Source: an uncultured Pseudoxanthomonas sp.
Lineage (GTDB): Bacteria > Pseudomonadota > Gammaproteobacteria > Xanthomonadales > Xanthomonadaceae
Assembly: GCF_946886695.1 (NCBI RefSeq)
Contig: NZ_CAMPJD010000028.1
Location: forward strand, 1 to 54,158
Direction of reading: 5' to 3'
DNA: 54,158 nucleotides
The notes under the pieces were generated by a model. That model was not told where the DNA came from, searched no databases, and saw only the letters and a program-made list of their open reading frames with translations. Made by a program: the position numbers and the translations under genes. Of this stretch, positions 17,463-26,800 are shown in pieces (the first letter of the stretch is position 1; every line of letters begins with the position of its first letter).

Positions 17463-17591
17463 TGATCAGATTCCCGGTTCAGTTACGTACAATCGCAGGC
17501 CGGATGAAGGTGGCTGACGCCATCCCGGACCGCAGAGACTGCCGCCATCGATGCGGCGCACAAGCCCGAGATTGTAAATCAAGCCCCCCTG

Positions 17592-18671
17592 ATGCCGAAG
17601 CTGGACCGCTATCTCTTCCGGGAATTCACCCAGAGCTTCCTGGCTACCCTGATCATCCTGCTGATGGTCAGCGTGGGCGGCGTGATGGCGGACCTGCTGG
17701 GCGACGTGGCGGACGGCAAGGTGCCGGCGCGCCTGCTGCTGTCCCAGCTGGGCCTGCAGTTCCTCAACTACATGCCCTACATCATCCCGCTGGCGCTGAT
17801 GCTGGGCCTGCTGCTGGCGTTCTCGCGCCTGTACCGGGATTCGGAGATGGCCGTGTTGACGGCGGCAGGCATCGGTCCGCGCCGCCTGCTGCGGCCGTTG
17901 CTGATGCTGGTGGTGCCGGTGGTGGTATTGGTCGGGATGTGCTCGCTATGGCTGGGCCCGTGGGCGCTGCGCACGGCCCAGAACATGCTGGAACACGCCA
18001 ACCGCAGCCTGGTGGTATCGGGTCTGGACGCTGGCAAGTTCACCGTGCTGTCCAGCGGCGCGGTGGTGTACGTCAGCGCGCTATCGCCGGACGGTACGGG
18101 CTTGAGCAAGGTGTTCATGCACCGCGCCAACGAGGGCCGCATCGACGTGGTGACGGCAAAATCCGGGCAGATGTTCTTCGAAGGCGAGCGCAACCGCTAC
18201 CTGCGGCTGGACGACGGGTTCCGGGTCGAAGGCCCTGATGGCGCCGGCCTCGATTACCGGCTGATCCGCTACAAGTCCAACGAGGTCGCGCTGCCGGACC
18301 GGGCCGATACGCTGGACAAGGACGACCCCGCGCTGCTGCCGACGCCCCAACTGCTGGGCGACGGCCGGCCGCAGGCGAATGCCCAGGTCCACGCACGCCT
18401 GACGCCGCCGCTGCTGGCGCTGGCGTTCGCCTTGCTGACCCTGCCACTGTCGCGCAGCTCGCCCCGGCAGACGCGCTACGGGCGGGTGATGCTGGGCTTC
18501 CTTGCCTATCTCGTCGGCGTCAGTCTCATGTTCAACGGCACCCAACTGCTGGCCGATGGCAAGCTGCCCGGTGTCGTCGGCCTGTGGTGGTTGACGCTGC
18601 CCCTGCTCGCGGCAGGTCTATGGTTCTACCTGCGTGACGGTCAGTTGTCGCGGCCGCGGAGGCGCGCATGA
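17592..18671 (+). CDS. lptF: LPS export ABC transporter permease LptF
   Basis: Inner-membrane subunit of the LptB2FG lipopolysaccharide extractor; 359 residues. Three N-terminal helices start with LDRYLFREFTQSFLATLIILLMVSVGGVMADLL, then a periplasmic beta-jellyroll domain (about 125-265) that docks LptC/LptA, and three C-terminal helices. The YLFRE motif and the LALMLGLLLAFSRLYRDSEMAVLTAAGIG coupling-helix region facing LptB are typical. Its stop overlaps the lptG start (ATGA). The start at 17592 is the only one giving the usual N-terminus. Confidence 0.95.
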   Translation: MPKLDRYLFREFTQSFLATLIILLMVSVGGVMADLLGDVADGKVPARLLLSQLGLQFLNYMPYIIPLALMLGLLLAFSRLYRDSEMAVLTAAGIGPRRLLRPLLMLVVPVVVLVGMCSLWLGPWALRTAQNMLEHANRSLVVSGLDAGKFTVLSSGAVVYVSALSPDGTGLSKVFMHRANEGRIDVVTAKSGQMFFEGERNRYLRLDDGFRVEGPDGAGLDYRLIRYKSNEVALPDRADTLDKDDPALLPTPQLLGDGRPQANAQVHARLTPPLLALAFALLTLPLSRSSPRQTRYGRVMLGFLAYLVGVSLMFNGTQLLADGKLPGVVGLWWLTLPLLAAGLWFYLRDGQLSRPRRRA

Positions 18672-19771
18672 GGCTGTTGCCGCGCCTGCATGACACCTAC
18701 GTGGGCCAGGTCGTCCTGGTCACCGTGCTGCTGACCTGGGCGGTGCTGGTGGGGCTGGACGTGGTGATGGCGCTGTCCGGCGAGATCGGCGACCTGGGCA
18801 CCGGCAACTACACCTTCGGCCATGCGGTTGCGTGGGTGCTGTACACCGTGCCGCGGCGGGCCTACACGATGTTCCCCACGGCGGCCGTGATCGGTTCGCT
18901 GATGGGACTGGGACAGCTGGCGGCCAGTTCGGAGCTGACCGCACTACGCGCGGTCGGCCTGTCGCGTCTGCGCCTGAGCGTCTCGGTCGCCGCGGCATTG
19001 GGCATCCTGACCGTGCTGATGATCTTCAGTGGCGAAACGCTGGGCCCGTGGGGGCAGCGCCAGGCCGACGTGTTGAAGATGGCCGCGCGCACCGGCAACG
19101 TCGCGATGGATCGCTACTCGGGCCTGTGGGCGCGCGAAGGGAACACCTTCCTGTACGCGCAGAGCGGCGAAGAGAAGGACCAGGGCGGCGGCAAGGTGTC
19201 GCTGCAACTGCGCGACGTGCGCATGTACGAACTGGCGGACGACGGGCGGCTCGCCTCCATCGCGCATGCGGCCATCGCCGAGCACCTGGACGGCTACTGG
19301 CTGCTGAAGAACGTGCGCCGTACGACCTTCAACGAGCGTTCCGCCACCCAGGTGACCGTGCTGGGCGAACGCTGGGAATCGGAACTGGACGCCTCGGTGC
19401 TGTCGTCCAGCCTGGTCCGCGCGCGCAACATGCCCAGCCACGAACTGAGCCAGAACATCGACTACCGCAAGCGCAATGGGCTGGACGCGCGCGACTACGA
19501 AGACCAGTACTGGGCGCGCTGGTTCTATCCGCTCAACGTGCTGGCGCTGTGCCTGGCGGCCATCCCGTTCGCGTTCGGCAGCCTGCGCAGCGGCGGCATG
19601 GGCAAGCGGCTGTTCCTCGGCATCGTGTTCGCCGTGGGCTTCTATGTGCTGCAGACCATGTTCGTGCGGCTGGCCGGTGCGTTCCGGCTGGATTACCGCG
19701 TCGCGTACTCCGTGCCGCCCTTCGCCCTGTTGGGCATCTCCTGGCTGATGTTCCGGCAGAGAAGCCGCTGA
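18668..19771 (+). CDS. lptG: LPS export ABC transporter permease LptG
   Basis: Partner of LptF; 367 residues with the same plan. There are three helices beginning YVGQVVLVTVLLTWAVLVGLDVVMAL, the coupling region TAAVIGSLMGLGQLAASSELTALRAVGLS, a periplasmic domain (about 130-270), and three C-terminal helices with FYPLNVLALCLAAIPFAFGSLRSGGMGKRLFLGI. Translationally coupled to lptF by a 4-bp overlap. No terminator is evident in the 70 bp before the convergent RDD gene. Confidence 0.95.
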   Translation: MRLLPRLHDTYVGQVVLVTVLLTWAVLVGLDVVMALSGEIGDLGTGNYTFGHAVAWVLYTVPRRAYTMFPTAAVIGSLMGLGQLAASSELTALRAVGLSRLRLSVSVAAALGILTVLMIFSGETLGPWGQRQADVLKMAARTGNVAMDRYSGLWAREGNTFLYAQSGEEKDQGGGKVSLQLRDVRMYELADDGRLASIAHAAIAEHLDGYWLLKNVRRTTFNERSATQVTVLGERWESELDASVLSSSLVRARNMPSHELSQNIDYRKRNGLDARDYEDQYWARWFYPLNVLALCLAAIPFAFGSLRSGGMGKRLFLGIVFAVGFYVLQTMFVRLAGAFRLDYRVAYSVPPFALLGISWLMFRQRSR

Positions 19772-19841
19772 CTCCGGCGTATTGCGCGCGAATTGCGTTT
19801 GCGCGTTGACGGCAACGGCTGCGCCCGCGGGAGGTGGTGGC

Positions 19842-20315
19842 TCAGCCTCCGTGCTTCGGCAGGCGCACCATGCGGGTGCCGCTGAAGCGGTCATGGAATG
19901 TCAGCCGCTCCCGGTCCACCCACGCCCACCAGAAGCCCAGCCCGCCGGCCAGCGTCGACAACGTCGCCAGCGTATAGCGCAGCCACAGCGCGGCCCGCGC
20001 AGGCGCACCGCCGTCCGCAGTGACCACCTTCAAGCGCCATGGGCGCATGCCGAGCGTCTGGCCGCCACGATGCCAGCTCCAGGTGGCGTACAGGCCGCCC
20101 GCGCCCCAGCAGCATCCCCACAGCAACCACCACAGCGGGCTGAAAGGTTCGATGTTGTGGCGGACATTGCCGCTGATCGCGACGTCGATGAGTACGAACG
20201 GGACCGCGACGGCGAGCCACAGCGCCAGCACGGGCCAGACGTCGTAGAGCAGCGCGAGCAGGCGCCAGCCGATCAGGGCGCGGGGTTTGTCGGTGGCAGG
20301 GGCGGATTTCGTCAT
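19842..20315 (-). CDS. RDD family membrane protein
   Basis: A 157-residue integral membrane protein with the RDD pattern: Arg in the first helix region (RALIGWRLLALLYDVWPVLALWLAV), the two Asp residues (YDVW and VLIDVAI), and the cytoplasmic motif GGQTLGMRPWRLKVV followed by ALWLRYTLATLSTLAGGLGFWWAWVDRERLTFHDRFSGTRMV. Three or four helices are visible. Some RDD proteins transport ions or compatible solutes, but this one's role is unknown. Convergent with lptG; its upstream side holds long inverted repeats. Confidence 0.87.
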   Translation of the reverse strand: MTKSAPATDKPRALIGWRLLALLYDVWPVLALWLAVAVPFVLIDVAISGNVRHNIEPFSPLWWLLWGCCWGAGGLYATWSWHRGGQTLGMRPWRLKVVTADGGAPARAALWLRYTLATLSTLAGGLGFWWAWVDRERLTFHDRFSGTRMVRLPKHGG

Positions 20316-20350
20316 TGCGACAGGATACCGGCTGAGGCCCGCAGGCCTCC

Positions 20351-20645
20351 TGTGGGAGCGACGTCAGTCGCGAAGGCCAAGTTCCTTCAGGCAGTCCGGA
20401 TAACTGGTCCCGTTCGTGGTGAGCCTGTCGAACCACGCACTTTGCGCCGCATCGACGGGTCACCAGGCCTGCTCTCCCGTGAAAGGCGTGGTTCGACAGG
20501 CTCACCACGAACGATATCCGGGGCCGCCTGCTTGACGGAGAGATGCAGCCCCTCCCGGGCTACGCCGGGAAACGCTGTCTGCGTTCATTCCCGTGATCGC
20601 GGGGTCTCCTGCGACGCCCATCGCGTCTGACGTCGCTCCCGCAGA
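20351..20645. repeat. Nested inverted repeats in the RDD-xerD gap
   Basis: The 358-bp gap between the RDD gene and xerD has no gene that I can support. An inner 28-bp perfect inverted repeat (arms 20411-20438 and 20487-20514, core GTGAGCCTGTCGAACCAC) surrounds a 48-bp spacer. An outer pair, TGTGGGAGCGACGTCAG at 20351 and its complement at 20627-20643, differs at one base. The left outer arm itself contains a small hairpin, GCGAC-GTCA-GTCGC. This looks like one repeat element inside another, of the non-autonomous palindromic kind. Confidence 0.78.
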
Positions 20646-20673
20646 CAGGATGCCCATCGCCTAAGCTTGCCGC

Positions 20674-21627
20674 ATGACTGCCCGCACGCCCGCCGAACGC
20701 CGCCAGCAGGTGAACGCCCTGCCGCCCGTCCCCGATGCCGACGCCGATGCCATCGCGGCATTCCTCGACGTTATCTGGGCCGAGAACGGACTGGCGAAGC
20801 CGTCGCTGGACAGCTACCGGCGCGACCTGGAGGGTTTCGCGCGCTGGCGCAACGGCCGTGACGGCGGGTTGGCGGTGGCTGATCGCGCGGCCCTGTTCGA
20901 CTATCTCGCCTGGCGCACGCGCGAGGGCTATTCGCCGCGCAGCAACGCACGGCTGCTGTCGGCCCTGCGTGCGTTCTATGCGCATCGACTGCGCCGGGGC
21001 GAACGTGCGGACGACCCCACCGCGCTGCTCGATCCGCCCCGCCTGCCGCGCTCGCTGCCGAAGGCGCTGGCGGAAACCGAGATCGACGCGCTGCTGGCCG
21101 CGCCCGACACCGCCACGCCGCTCGGCCTGCGTGACCGCGCGATGCTGGAACTGATGTACGCCGCAGGCCTGCGCGTCAGTGAGCTGGTCACGCTGCCGGC
21201 GACTGCGGTCAACCTGCGGCAGGGCGTGCTGCGGGTCACCGGCAAGGGCAGCAAGGAACGGCTGGTTCCGCTGGGCGAGGAGTCGCAGCACTGGCTGGAA
21301 ACCTATCTGGCTCGGGCGCGCCCGGCCCTGGCGGGCAAGCGCAGCACGCCGTTCCTGTTCATGGGTGCGAGCGCCGAACCGCCGACCCGACAGCAGTTCT
21401 GGGTGTTGGTGAAGCGTTACGCGGCGCTGGCCGGCATCGATCCGGTCCGGATCAGTCCCCACGGGCTGCGGCACAGCTTCGCCACCCACCTGCTCAACCG
21501 GGGCGCCGACCTGCGCGCGCTGCAGATGCTGCTGGGGCATAGTTCGCTGTCGACCACGCAGATATACACCCTGGTCGCTCGCGAACACCTCAAGCAACTG
21601 CACGGCCGGCATCATCCGCGGGCATGA
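20674..21627 (+). CDS. xerD: Site-specific tyrosine recombinase XerD
   Basis: Chromosome-dimer-resolving recombinase acting at dif with XerC. All six catalytic residues are present: R167, K191, H263, R266, H289 and the nucleophile Y298, each offset by exactly 19 from E. coli XerD (R148, K172, H244, R247, H270, Y279). The 19 extra residues are a Pro/Asp/Ala-rich N-terminal extension (about 5-27) before the SAM-like core-binding domain [23 protein letters not shown]. Followed by dsbC, as in E. coli, where recJ comes next; here recJ is absent. It is the housekeeping type, not a sign of a mobile element. Confidence 0.95.
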   Translation: MTARTPAERRQQVNALPPVPDADADAIAAFLDVIWAENGLAKPSLDSYRRDLEGFARWRNGRDGGLAVADRAALFDYLAWRTREGYSPRSNARLLSALRAFYAHRLRRGERADDPTALLDPPRLPRSLPKALAETEIDALLAAPDTATPLGLRDRAMLELMYAAGLRVSELVTLPATAVNLRQGVLRVTGKGSKERLVPLGEESQHWLETYLARARPALAGKRSTPFLFMGASAEPPTRQQFWVLVKRYAALAGIDPVRISPHGLRHSFATHLLNRGADLRALQMLLGHSSLSTTQIYTLVAREHLKQLHGRHHPRA

Positions 21628-21726
21628 CACGGGTCACGCTGGCGGGCGGTTAAGCCGCCTGGGCGGCCTCGTGTGCCAGAATCCACGTCTGTTCCTGCCA
21701 CCCAGCCGCACCGCGGCATATCCCGG

Positions 21727-22581
21727 ATGCCCTTGATGCCCCGCCTGATGACCGCCGCCCTTCTGGGTGCCCTGAGCCTGACCGCCTGCGCGCAGGCCCC
21801 CGAGCCGCCCGCCCAGGGCGATGCTGCGGCCGCGGCCGCCACGCCGCAGGCGGCGGTGCGCCAGATCAAGGCGGGCGTCGGCGCCACCCCGGATGAGCGT
21901 GCTCGTTCCGCGATCGCCCAGCTCAATCCCCAGGCGAAGGTGGAGTACGTAGGCGCGGCACCGTTGCCGGGTTTCCGCGAGGTGATCGCGGGCGGCCAGC
22001 TGCTCTACATCAGTGACGATGGGCGCTACCTGATGCAAGGCACCGTTCTGGACCTGGACCAGCAGCAGGACCTGATGCAGACCAGCCCGGCGCTGGCCGG
22101 CTACCGCAGCAAGCTGATCGCGACCATCCCGCATGCCGAACGCATCGTGTTCGCGCCGCCGAATGCCAAGTACACCGTCACCGTGTTCACCGACATCGAA
22201 TGCGGCTATTGCCGCAAGCTGCATGGCGAAGTCGGCGAGCTCAACCGTCTCGGGATCGCGGTGGAGTACCTGGCGTTCCCGCGCATGGGCCTGGGCAGCC
22301 AGGACCACAAGGACATGATCTCGGTCTGGTGTGCACCAGACCGGAAGCGAGCGCTGACCGATGCCAAGGCCGGCAAGTCGATTCCTCAGCGCGACTGCAA
22401 GAACCCCGTGACCATGGAGTTCGACGTGGGCCAGCGCATCGGTGTCAGCGGCACCCCGGCCATCTATTCGGCCGAGGGCGTCCAGCTGGGCGGTTACCTG
22501 CCGCCCGCCGCCCTGCGGGCCAAATTGGACGAGCTGGCGGCGAAAAAGGCCCCGGCCGCCGCCGCAGGCGCCGCCCCGTGA
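21727..22581 (+). CDS. dsbC: Thiol:disulfide interchange protein DsbC, apparent lipoprotein
   Basis: Periplasmic disulfide isomerase. The thioredoxin active site is C159-GYC162 in FTDIECGYCRKLH, and the cis-Pro loop is VSGTPAIYS. A second cysteine pair (VWCAPD and QRDCKNP) matches the structural disulfide of DsbC. The N-terminal dimerisation domain is at about 40-110. Unusually, the signal peptide ends in a lipobox-like LTAC (C21, then AQAPEPP), suggesting a membrane-tethered form, with an Ala-rich linker to about residue 40. The ATG at 21727 is chosen; a GTG at 21673 would spoil the signal peptide, and ATG 21736 is possible. A CAGAAT -10-like element lies upstream. It ends in a hairpin before purL. 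Confidence 0.88.
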   Translation: MPLMPRLMTAALLGALSLTACAQAPEPPAQGDAAAAAATPQAAVRQIKAGVGATPDERARSAIAQLNPQAKVEYVGAAPLPGFREVIAGGQLLYISDDGRYLMQGTVLDLDQQQDLMQTSPALAGYRSKLIATIPHAERIVFAPPNAKYTVTVFTDIECGYCRKLHGEVGELNRLGIAVEYLAFPRMGLGSQDHKDMISVWCAPDRKRALTDAKAGKSIPQRDCKNPVTMEFDVGQRIGVSGTPAIYSAEGVQLGGYLPPAALRAKLDELAAKKAPAAAAGAAP

Positions 22582-22587
22582 TCCCGA

Positions 22588-22612
22588 CGAAGCCGGCCCT
22601 GCGCCGGCTTCG
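22588..22612 (+). terminator. Stem-loop after dsbC
   Basis: A 10-bp perfect stem CGAAGCCGGC/GCCGGCTTCG with a CCTGC loop, 6 nt after the dsbC stop. No U-run follows; instead TACAAT at 22614-22619 looks like a -10 element for purL, whose ATG is 41 nt further on. Confidence 0.6.
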
Positions 22613-22660
22613 CTACAATAGCGGGCCCCGTCCTGACGGCACGCCCCCACGGTTCCGGAC

Positions 22661-25600
22661 ATGATCGTCCTTGAAGGCCAACCGGCCTTGTCGCACTTCC
22701 GCCGCGCGCGGCTCGAATCCAAGCTCCAGTCGATTGCATCCGATGTCCACGCTCCAAAGGTGCGTGTTCGCGGCGCCTGGCATGTCTATTTCATCGAACC
22801 CGAGGCCGGTGCGACCCCGGACCTGGCTACGCTGCGCCGCATCCTGCAAGCGGGCGACCAGGACGAAGCGCTGGCCGATGGCGCGGTCTCCCGCTTCGTC
22901 ACCCCGCGCTTGGGCACCCTGTCACCGTGGGCGAGCAAGGCCACCGAACTGCTGCGCGGTGCCGGCCAGCCGGTGAAGCGCGTCGAGCGCGGCCTGCGCA
23001 TCGACCTGACCGCCTGGGACGACGCGCAGCCGGCGCTCGCCAAGGCGCTGCACGACCCGATGACGCAGTCCCTGCTCACCTCGCGCGACCAGGCGCAGGC
23101 CTTGTTCACCGCGCTCGCGCGCGGCGAACTGGAACGCATCCCGCTGGCGCAGCTTGAAGCGGCCAACGCCCGCCTGGGCCTGGCGCTGGCGGACGATGAG
23201 ATCGACTACCTGCGCGCACGCTACGCCGAGCTGGGCCGCGATCCGTCGGACGTCGAACTGATGATGTTCGCGCAGGCGAACTCCGAGCACTGTCGCCACA
23301 AGATCTTCAACGCTACCTGGACCATCGACGGCAAGGATCAGGACCGCTCGCTGTTCCGGATGATCAAGCACACCCACGCGCAGACGCCGGAGCACACGCT
23401 CAGTGCGTACAGCGACAACGCGGCGGTGGTCGAAGGCTATCCGGCGGCACGCTTCCGGCCCGACGGCGGCGGCCAGTACCGCATCGAGGCGACGCTGGAT
23501 TCGGCCTTCTGCATCAAGGTCGAAACCCACAACCATCCCACCGCGATCGCGCCGTTCCCCGGCGCCAGCACGGGTGCGGGCGGCGAGATCCGCGACGAGG
23601 GCGCGACCGGCCGCGGCGGCAAGCCCAAGGCCGGCCTGACCGGTTTCTCGGTGTCCCATCTGCGCATCCCCACGTTGCCGCAGCCCTGGGAGGCGCCGCG
23701 CGCGCTGAATCCGCGCATGGCGCCGGCACTGGAGATCATGCTGGACGGCCCGCTCGGCGGCGCGGCGTTCAACAACGAATTCGGCCGCCCGAACCTGCTG
23801 GGCTATTTCCGCAGCTTCGAATTACCGGAGGGCGCGGGCCTGACGCGCGCCTACGACAAGCCGATCATGCTTGCCGGTGGCCTGGGCGCGATCGACCGCA
23901 TCCAGGTGGAGAAGAAGACGCTGTCAGCCGGCGACGCGGTGATCGTGCTCGGCGGTCCGGCCATGCTGATCGGCCTGGGCGGTGGCGCGGCCAGTTCGGT
24001 GGCCTCCGGCGAAAGCGCGGAAGAACTCGATTTCGCCAGCGTACAGCGCGACAACCCCGAGATGGAGCGCCGCTGCCAAGAGGTCATCGACCGCTGCGTG
24101 GCGATGGGCGACAACAATCCGATCCTGTGGTTCCACGATGTCGGCGCCGGCGGTCTGTCCAACGCGATTCCCGAACTGCTGCACGATTCCGGCGTCGGCG
24201 GCGTGATCGACCTGGGCAAGGTACCCAGCGACGATCCTTCGCTGTCGCCGATGCAGTTGTGGTGCAACGAATCGCAGGAACGTTACGTGCTCGGCGTGCC
24301 TCAGGCGCGGCTGGCCGAGTTCGCGGCGATCTGCGAACGCGAACGTTGTCCGTTCGCGGCCGTGGGTGTCGCCACGAAGGAAGAGCGGCTTGTGGTCGGT
24401 TATGGCGCCCTGAATGATCCTTCCCTTCTCCCCCCGGGAGAAGGTGCCCGAAGGGCGGATGAGGGTGCGACGGAGGCAGGAGAACAGCGCATCGCAGATG
24501 TTGCCGCGTCCGCGGTTTCCTTCGGCGCTACTGCTCCGCCGAACCCTCACCCCAACCCCTCTCCCGAGGGGAGAGGGGCTTATCCGATCGACCTTCCGAT
24601 GGATGTGCTGTTCGGCAAGGCGCCGAAGATGCACCGCGACACCGGGTACCCGGAAGCCCCGAAGTGGCCGTCGTTGCAGACGGCGTCGCTGGACCTGCAT
24701 GAAGCCGGCCTGCGCGTGCTCGCGCATCCCACGGTGGCATCCAAGCAGTTCCTGATCACCATCGGCGACCGCAGCGTCGGCGGCCTGACCGCGCGCGACC
24801 AGTTGGTCGGACCGTGGCAGATGCCGGTGGCCGACTGCGCCATCACGCTGAGCGGCTATGAAGGCTACGTCGGCGAAGCCATGGCCATCGGCGAGCGCAC
24901 GCCACTGGCCCTGCTTGATGCCGCGGCCGCTGCCCGCATGGCGGTCGGCGAGGCGATCACCAACCTGTGCGCCGCGCCGGTGGAATCGCTGCACCGCGTG
25001 AAGCTCTCCGCCAACTGGATGGCGGCTGCCGGGCATCCGGGCGAAGACGCGCTGTTGTTCGACGCGGTGAAGGCCGTGGGCATGGAACTGTGCCCGGACC
25101 TGGATATCAGCATTCCGGTGGGCAAGGACTCGCTGTCGATGCAGGCGCAGTGGCACAGCGACGGCCAGGCGCAGAAATCGGTGTCGCCGGTCTCGCTGAT
25201 CATCAGCGCCTTCGCGCCGGTCACCGATGTGCGCCAGCAATTGACCCCGCTGCTGTCGCGCGAAGACGACAGCGAGCTGTGGCTGATCGGCCTGGGTGCC
25301 GGCAAGAAGCGCCTCGGCGGTTCCGTGCTGGCGCAGGTCTATCCGCAGTCGGGTGGCGACGGTGCATGGCCGGCGTTCGCCGGTGATGGCCGCGATGAAA
25401 GCGTACCGGACCTGGACGATCCGCAGCGCCTGCGCGATTTCTTCCACCTGATCGCGGATGCGCGCGAGGCCGGCCTGCTGCTGGCCTACCACGACCGCAG
25501 CGATGGCGGCGCGTTCGCCGCGTTGTGCGAGATGGCGTTCGCTTCGCATCGTGGCCTGGATATCAACCTGGACGGCTGGGGCGACGACGCCTTCCGCACA

Positions 25601-26719
25601 CTGTTCGCCGAAGAACTCGGTGCGGTGGTGCAGGTAGCCGACGAAGACCGCGCCGCGTTCGCCGACCTGGTCGAACGCCACGCCCTGACCGAATGCGCGC
25701 AGCGCATTGCGCGCCCGACGACGGCCGCCGTGGTACGCGTGCAGCAGGAAGGCGATGTGCTTGCCGAATGGCGCTGGGAAGAGCTGTTCGATGCCTGGTG
25801 GTCGGTGACGCACGCCATGCAGAAGCTGCGTGACAACCCCGACGCCGCCGACCAGGAGCGCGAGATGGCGCGCCAGTTCGGGCGGACCGGACTGAAGCCG
25901 AAACTCTCGTTCGATGCCGGTGACGATATCGCGGCACCGTTCATCCCCACCGGCAAGCGGCCGAAGGTCGCGATCCTGCGCGAGCAGGGCGTCAATGGCC
26001 AGATCGAAATGGCATCGGCCTTCACCCGCGCCGGCTTCGATGCGTTCGACGTGCACATGAGCGACCTGATCAGCGGCCGCGTGGCGCTGGAGGCTTTCAG
26101 CGGTCTCGCCGCGTGCGGCGGTTTCAGCTACGGCGACGTGCTGGGCGCGGGCCGCGGCTGGGCGACGTCGATCCTGGAGCGCAGCGCGCTTCGCGATGCA
26201 TTCGCCGCGTTCTTTGCGCGCCAGGACACGTTCTCGCTCGGTGTCTGCAACGGCTGCCAGATGATGAGCCAGCTGAAGGACATCATCCCCGGAGCGCAGC
26301 ATTGGCCTGTCTTCCTGCGCAACCAGAGCGAACAGTTCGAGGCGCGGGTGGCGTTGCTGGAAGTGCAGGAATCGCCGTCGGTGTTCTTCCGCGGCATGGC
26401 CGGTTCGCGCATCCCGGTGGCGGTGGCGCATGGTGAAGGCCGTGCCTCGTTCGCCGGTGCGGTCGATCAGGCCGCTGCCCGCGTGGCGTTGCGCTACGTG
26501 GACGGCGACGGGGCCATCGCCAGCCTGTACCCGCAGAACCCCAATGGTTCGCCCGACGGCATCACCGGCCTGACCAGCGAGGATGGCCGCGCGACGATCC
26601 TGATGCCGCATCCGGAGCGCACCCCCCGCAGCGTCAACCACAGCTGGCATCCGGCGGGCTGGCCGGACGACTCACCGTGGCTGCGCATGTTCCGCAACGC
26701 GCGAGTGTGGGTGGGATGA
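22661..26719 (+). CDS. purL: Phosphoribosylformylglycinamidine synthase (large, single-chain)
   Basis: Converts FGAR, glutamine and ATP to FGAM in purine synthesis. The single chain of 1352 residues has the gammaproteobacterial PurL plan: an N-terminal PurS-like domain, a linker, tandem AIRS-like ATP/substrate domains ([42 protein letters not shown]; second half [25 protein letters not shown]) and a C-terminal glutaminase domain with nucleophile C1196 ([11 protein letters not shown]) and PHPERTPRS. The enzyme is longer than the usual about 1295 residues. The main reason is a stretch at about 588-640 beginning [15 protein letters not shown] and ending [11 protein letters not shown], encoded by a palindromic repeat inserted in frame just before [16 protein letters not shown] 22661 follows a TACAAT element. 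Confidence 0.97.
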   Translation: MIVLEGQPALSHFRRARLESKLQSIASDVHAPKVRVRGAWHVYFIEPEAGATPDLATLRRILQAGDQDEALADGAVSRFVTPRLGTLSPWASKATELLRGAGQPVKRVERGLRIDLTAWDDAQPALAKALHDPMTQSLLTSRDQAQALFTALARGELERIPLAQLEAANARLGLALADDEIDYLRARYAELGRDPSDVELMMFAQANSEHCRHKIFNATWTIDGKDQDRSLFRMIKHTHAQTPEHTLSAYSDNAAVVEGYPAARFRPDGGGQYRIEATLDSAFCIKVETHNHPTAIAPFPGASTGAGGEIRDEGATGRGGKPKAGLTGFSVSHLRIPTLPQPWEAPRALNPRMAPALEIMLDGPLGGAAFNNEFGRPNLLGYFRSFELPEGAGLTRAYDKPIMLAGGLGAIDRIQVEKKTLSAGDAVIVLGGPAMLIGLGGGAASSVASGESAEELDFASVQRDNPEMERRCQEVIDRCVAMGDNNPILWFHDVGAGGLSNAIPELLHDSGVGGVIDLGKVPSDDPSLSPMQLWCNESQERYVLGVPQARLAEFAAICERERCPFAAVGVATKEERLVVGYGALNDPSLLPPGEGARRADEGATEAGEQRIADVAASAVSFGATAPPNPHPNPSPEGRGAYPIDLPMDVLFGKAPKMHRDTGYPEAPKWPSLQTASLDLHEAGLRVLAHPTVASKQFLITIGDRSVGGLTARDQLVGPWQMPVADCAITLSGYEGYVGEAMAIGERTPLALLDAAAAARMAVGEAITNLCAAPVESLHRVKLSANWMAAAGHPGEDALLFDAVKAVGMELCPDLDISIPVGKDSLSMQAQWHSDGQAQKSVSPVSLIISAFAPVTDVRQQLTPLLSREDDSELWLIGLGAGKKRLGGSVLAQVYPQSGGDGAWPAFAGDGRDESVPDLDDPQRLRDFFHLIADAREAGLLLAYHDRSDGGAFAALCEMAFASHRGLDINLDGWGDDAFRTLFAEELGAVVQVADEDRAAFADLVERHALTECAQRIARPTTAAVVRVQQEGDVLAEWRWEELFDAWWSVTHAMQKLRDNPDAADQEREMARQFGRTGLKPKLSFDAGDDIAAPFIPTGKRPKVAILREQGVNGQIEMASAFTRAGFDAFDVHMSDLISGRVALEAFSGLAACGGFSYGDVLGAGRGWATSILERSALRDAFAAFFARQDTFSLGVCNGCQMMSQLKDIIPGAQHWPVFLRNQSEQFEARVALLEVQESPSVFFRGMAGSRIPVAVAHGEGRASFAGAVDQAAARVALRYVDGDGAIASLYPQNPNGSPDGITGLTSEDGRATILMPHPERTPRSVNHSWHPAGWPDDSPWLRMFRNARVWVG
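24422..24580 (+). repeat. In-frame palindromic/MITE-like element inside purL
   Basis: About 159 bp bounded by two hairpins: CCTTCTCCC/GGGAGAAGG at 24424-24444 and CCCCTCTCCC/GGGAGAGGGG at 24556-24578. Inside them lie TGAGGGT (24460) and ACCCTCA (24543), so the halves are inverted. A small hairpin GCCC-GAA-GGGC follows the first. The left half shares GAAGGTGCCCGAAGGGCGGA with the valS insertion. It encodes about 53 codons without a stop and preserves the purL frame. Confidence 0.88.
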
Positions 26720-26727
26720 TCGTGTGC

Positions 26728-26747
26728 GCCCGCCGACGACGGCGGGC
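26728..26747. terminator. Possible stem-loop terminator after purL
   Basis: An 8-bp perfect stem GCCCGCCG/CGGCGGGC with an ACGA loop, 8 nt past the purL stop. No U-tract follows, so it may be a REP-like remnant rather than an efficient terminator. Confidence 0.4.
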
Positions 26748-26800
26748 CACGCCCGGGCAACGCGGCACCTGATAAAGTCCGGGCCTTCAAGGAGGCTTCC

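Noticed and set aside
17488..17493. TACAAT as a -10 element for lptF
   Set aside because: The only -35-like hexamer upstream (TTGATC at 17462) is 20 bp away, too far for a confident promoter call.
20674..21627. Tyrosine recombinase as a marker of an integrated element
   Set aside because: Catalytic residue spacing and the dsbC neighbour identify housekeeping XerD; no attachment-site duplication or phage gene is near.
23924..26650. 908-codon open frame antisense to purL
   Set aside because: purL has all its catalytic motifs in the other strand; the antisense product is His/Arg/Gln-rich with no recognisable domain.
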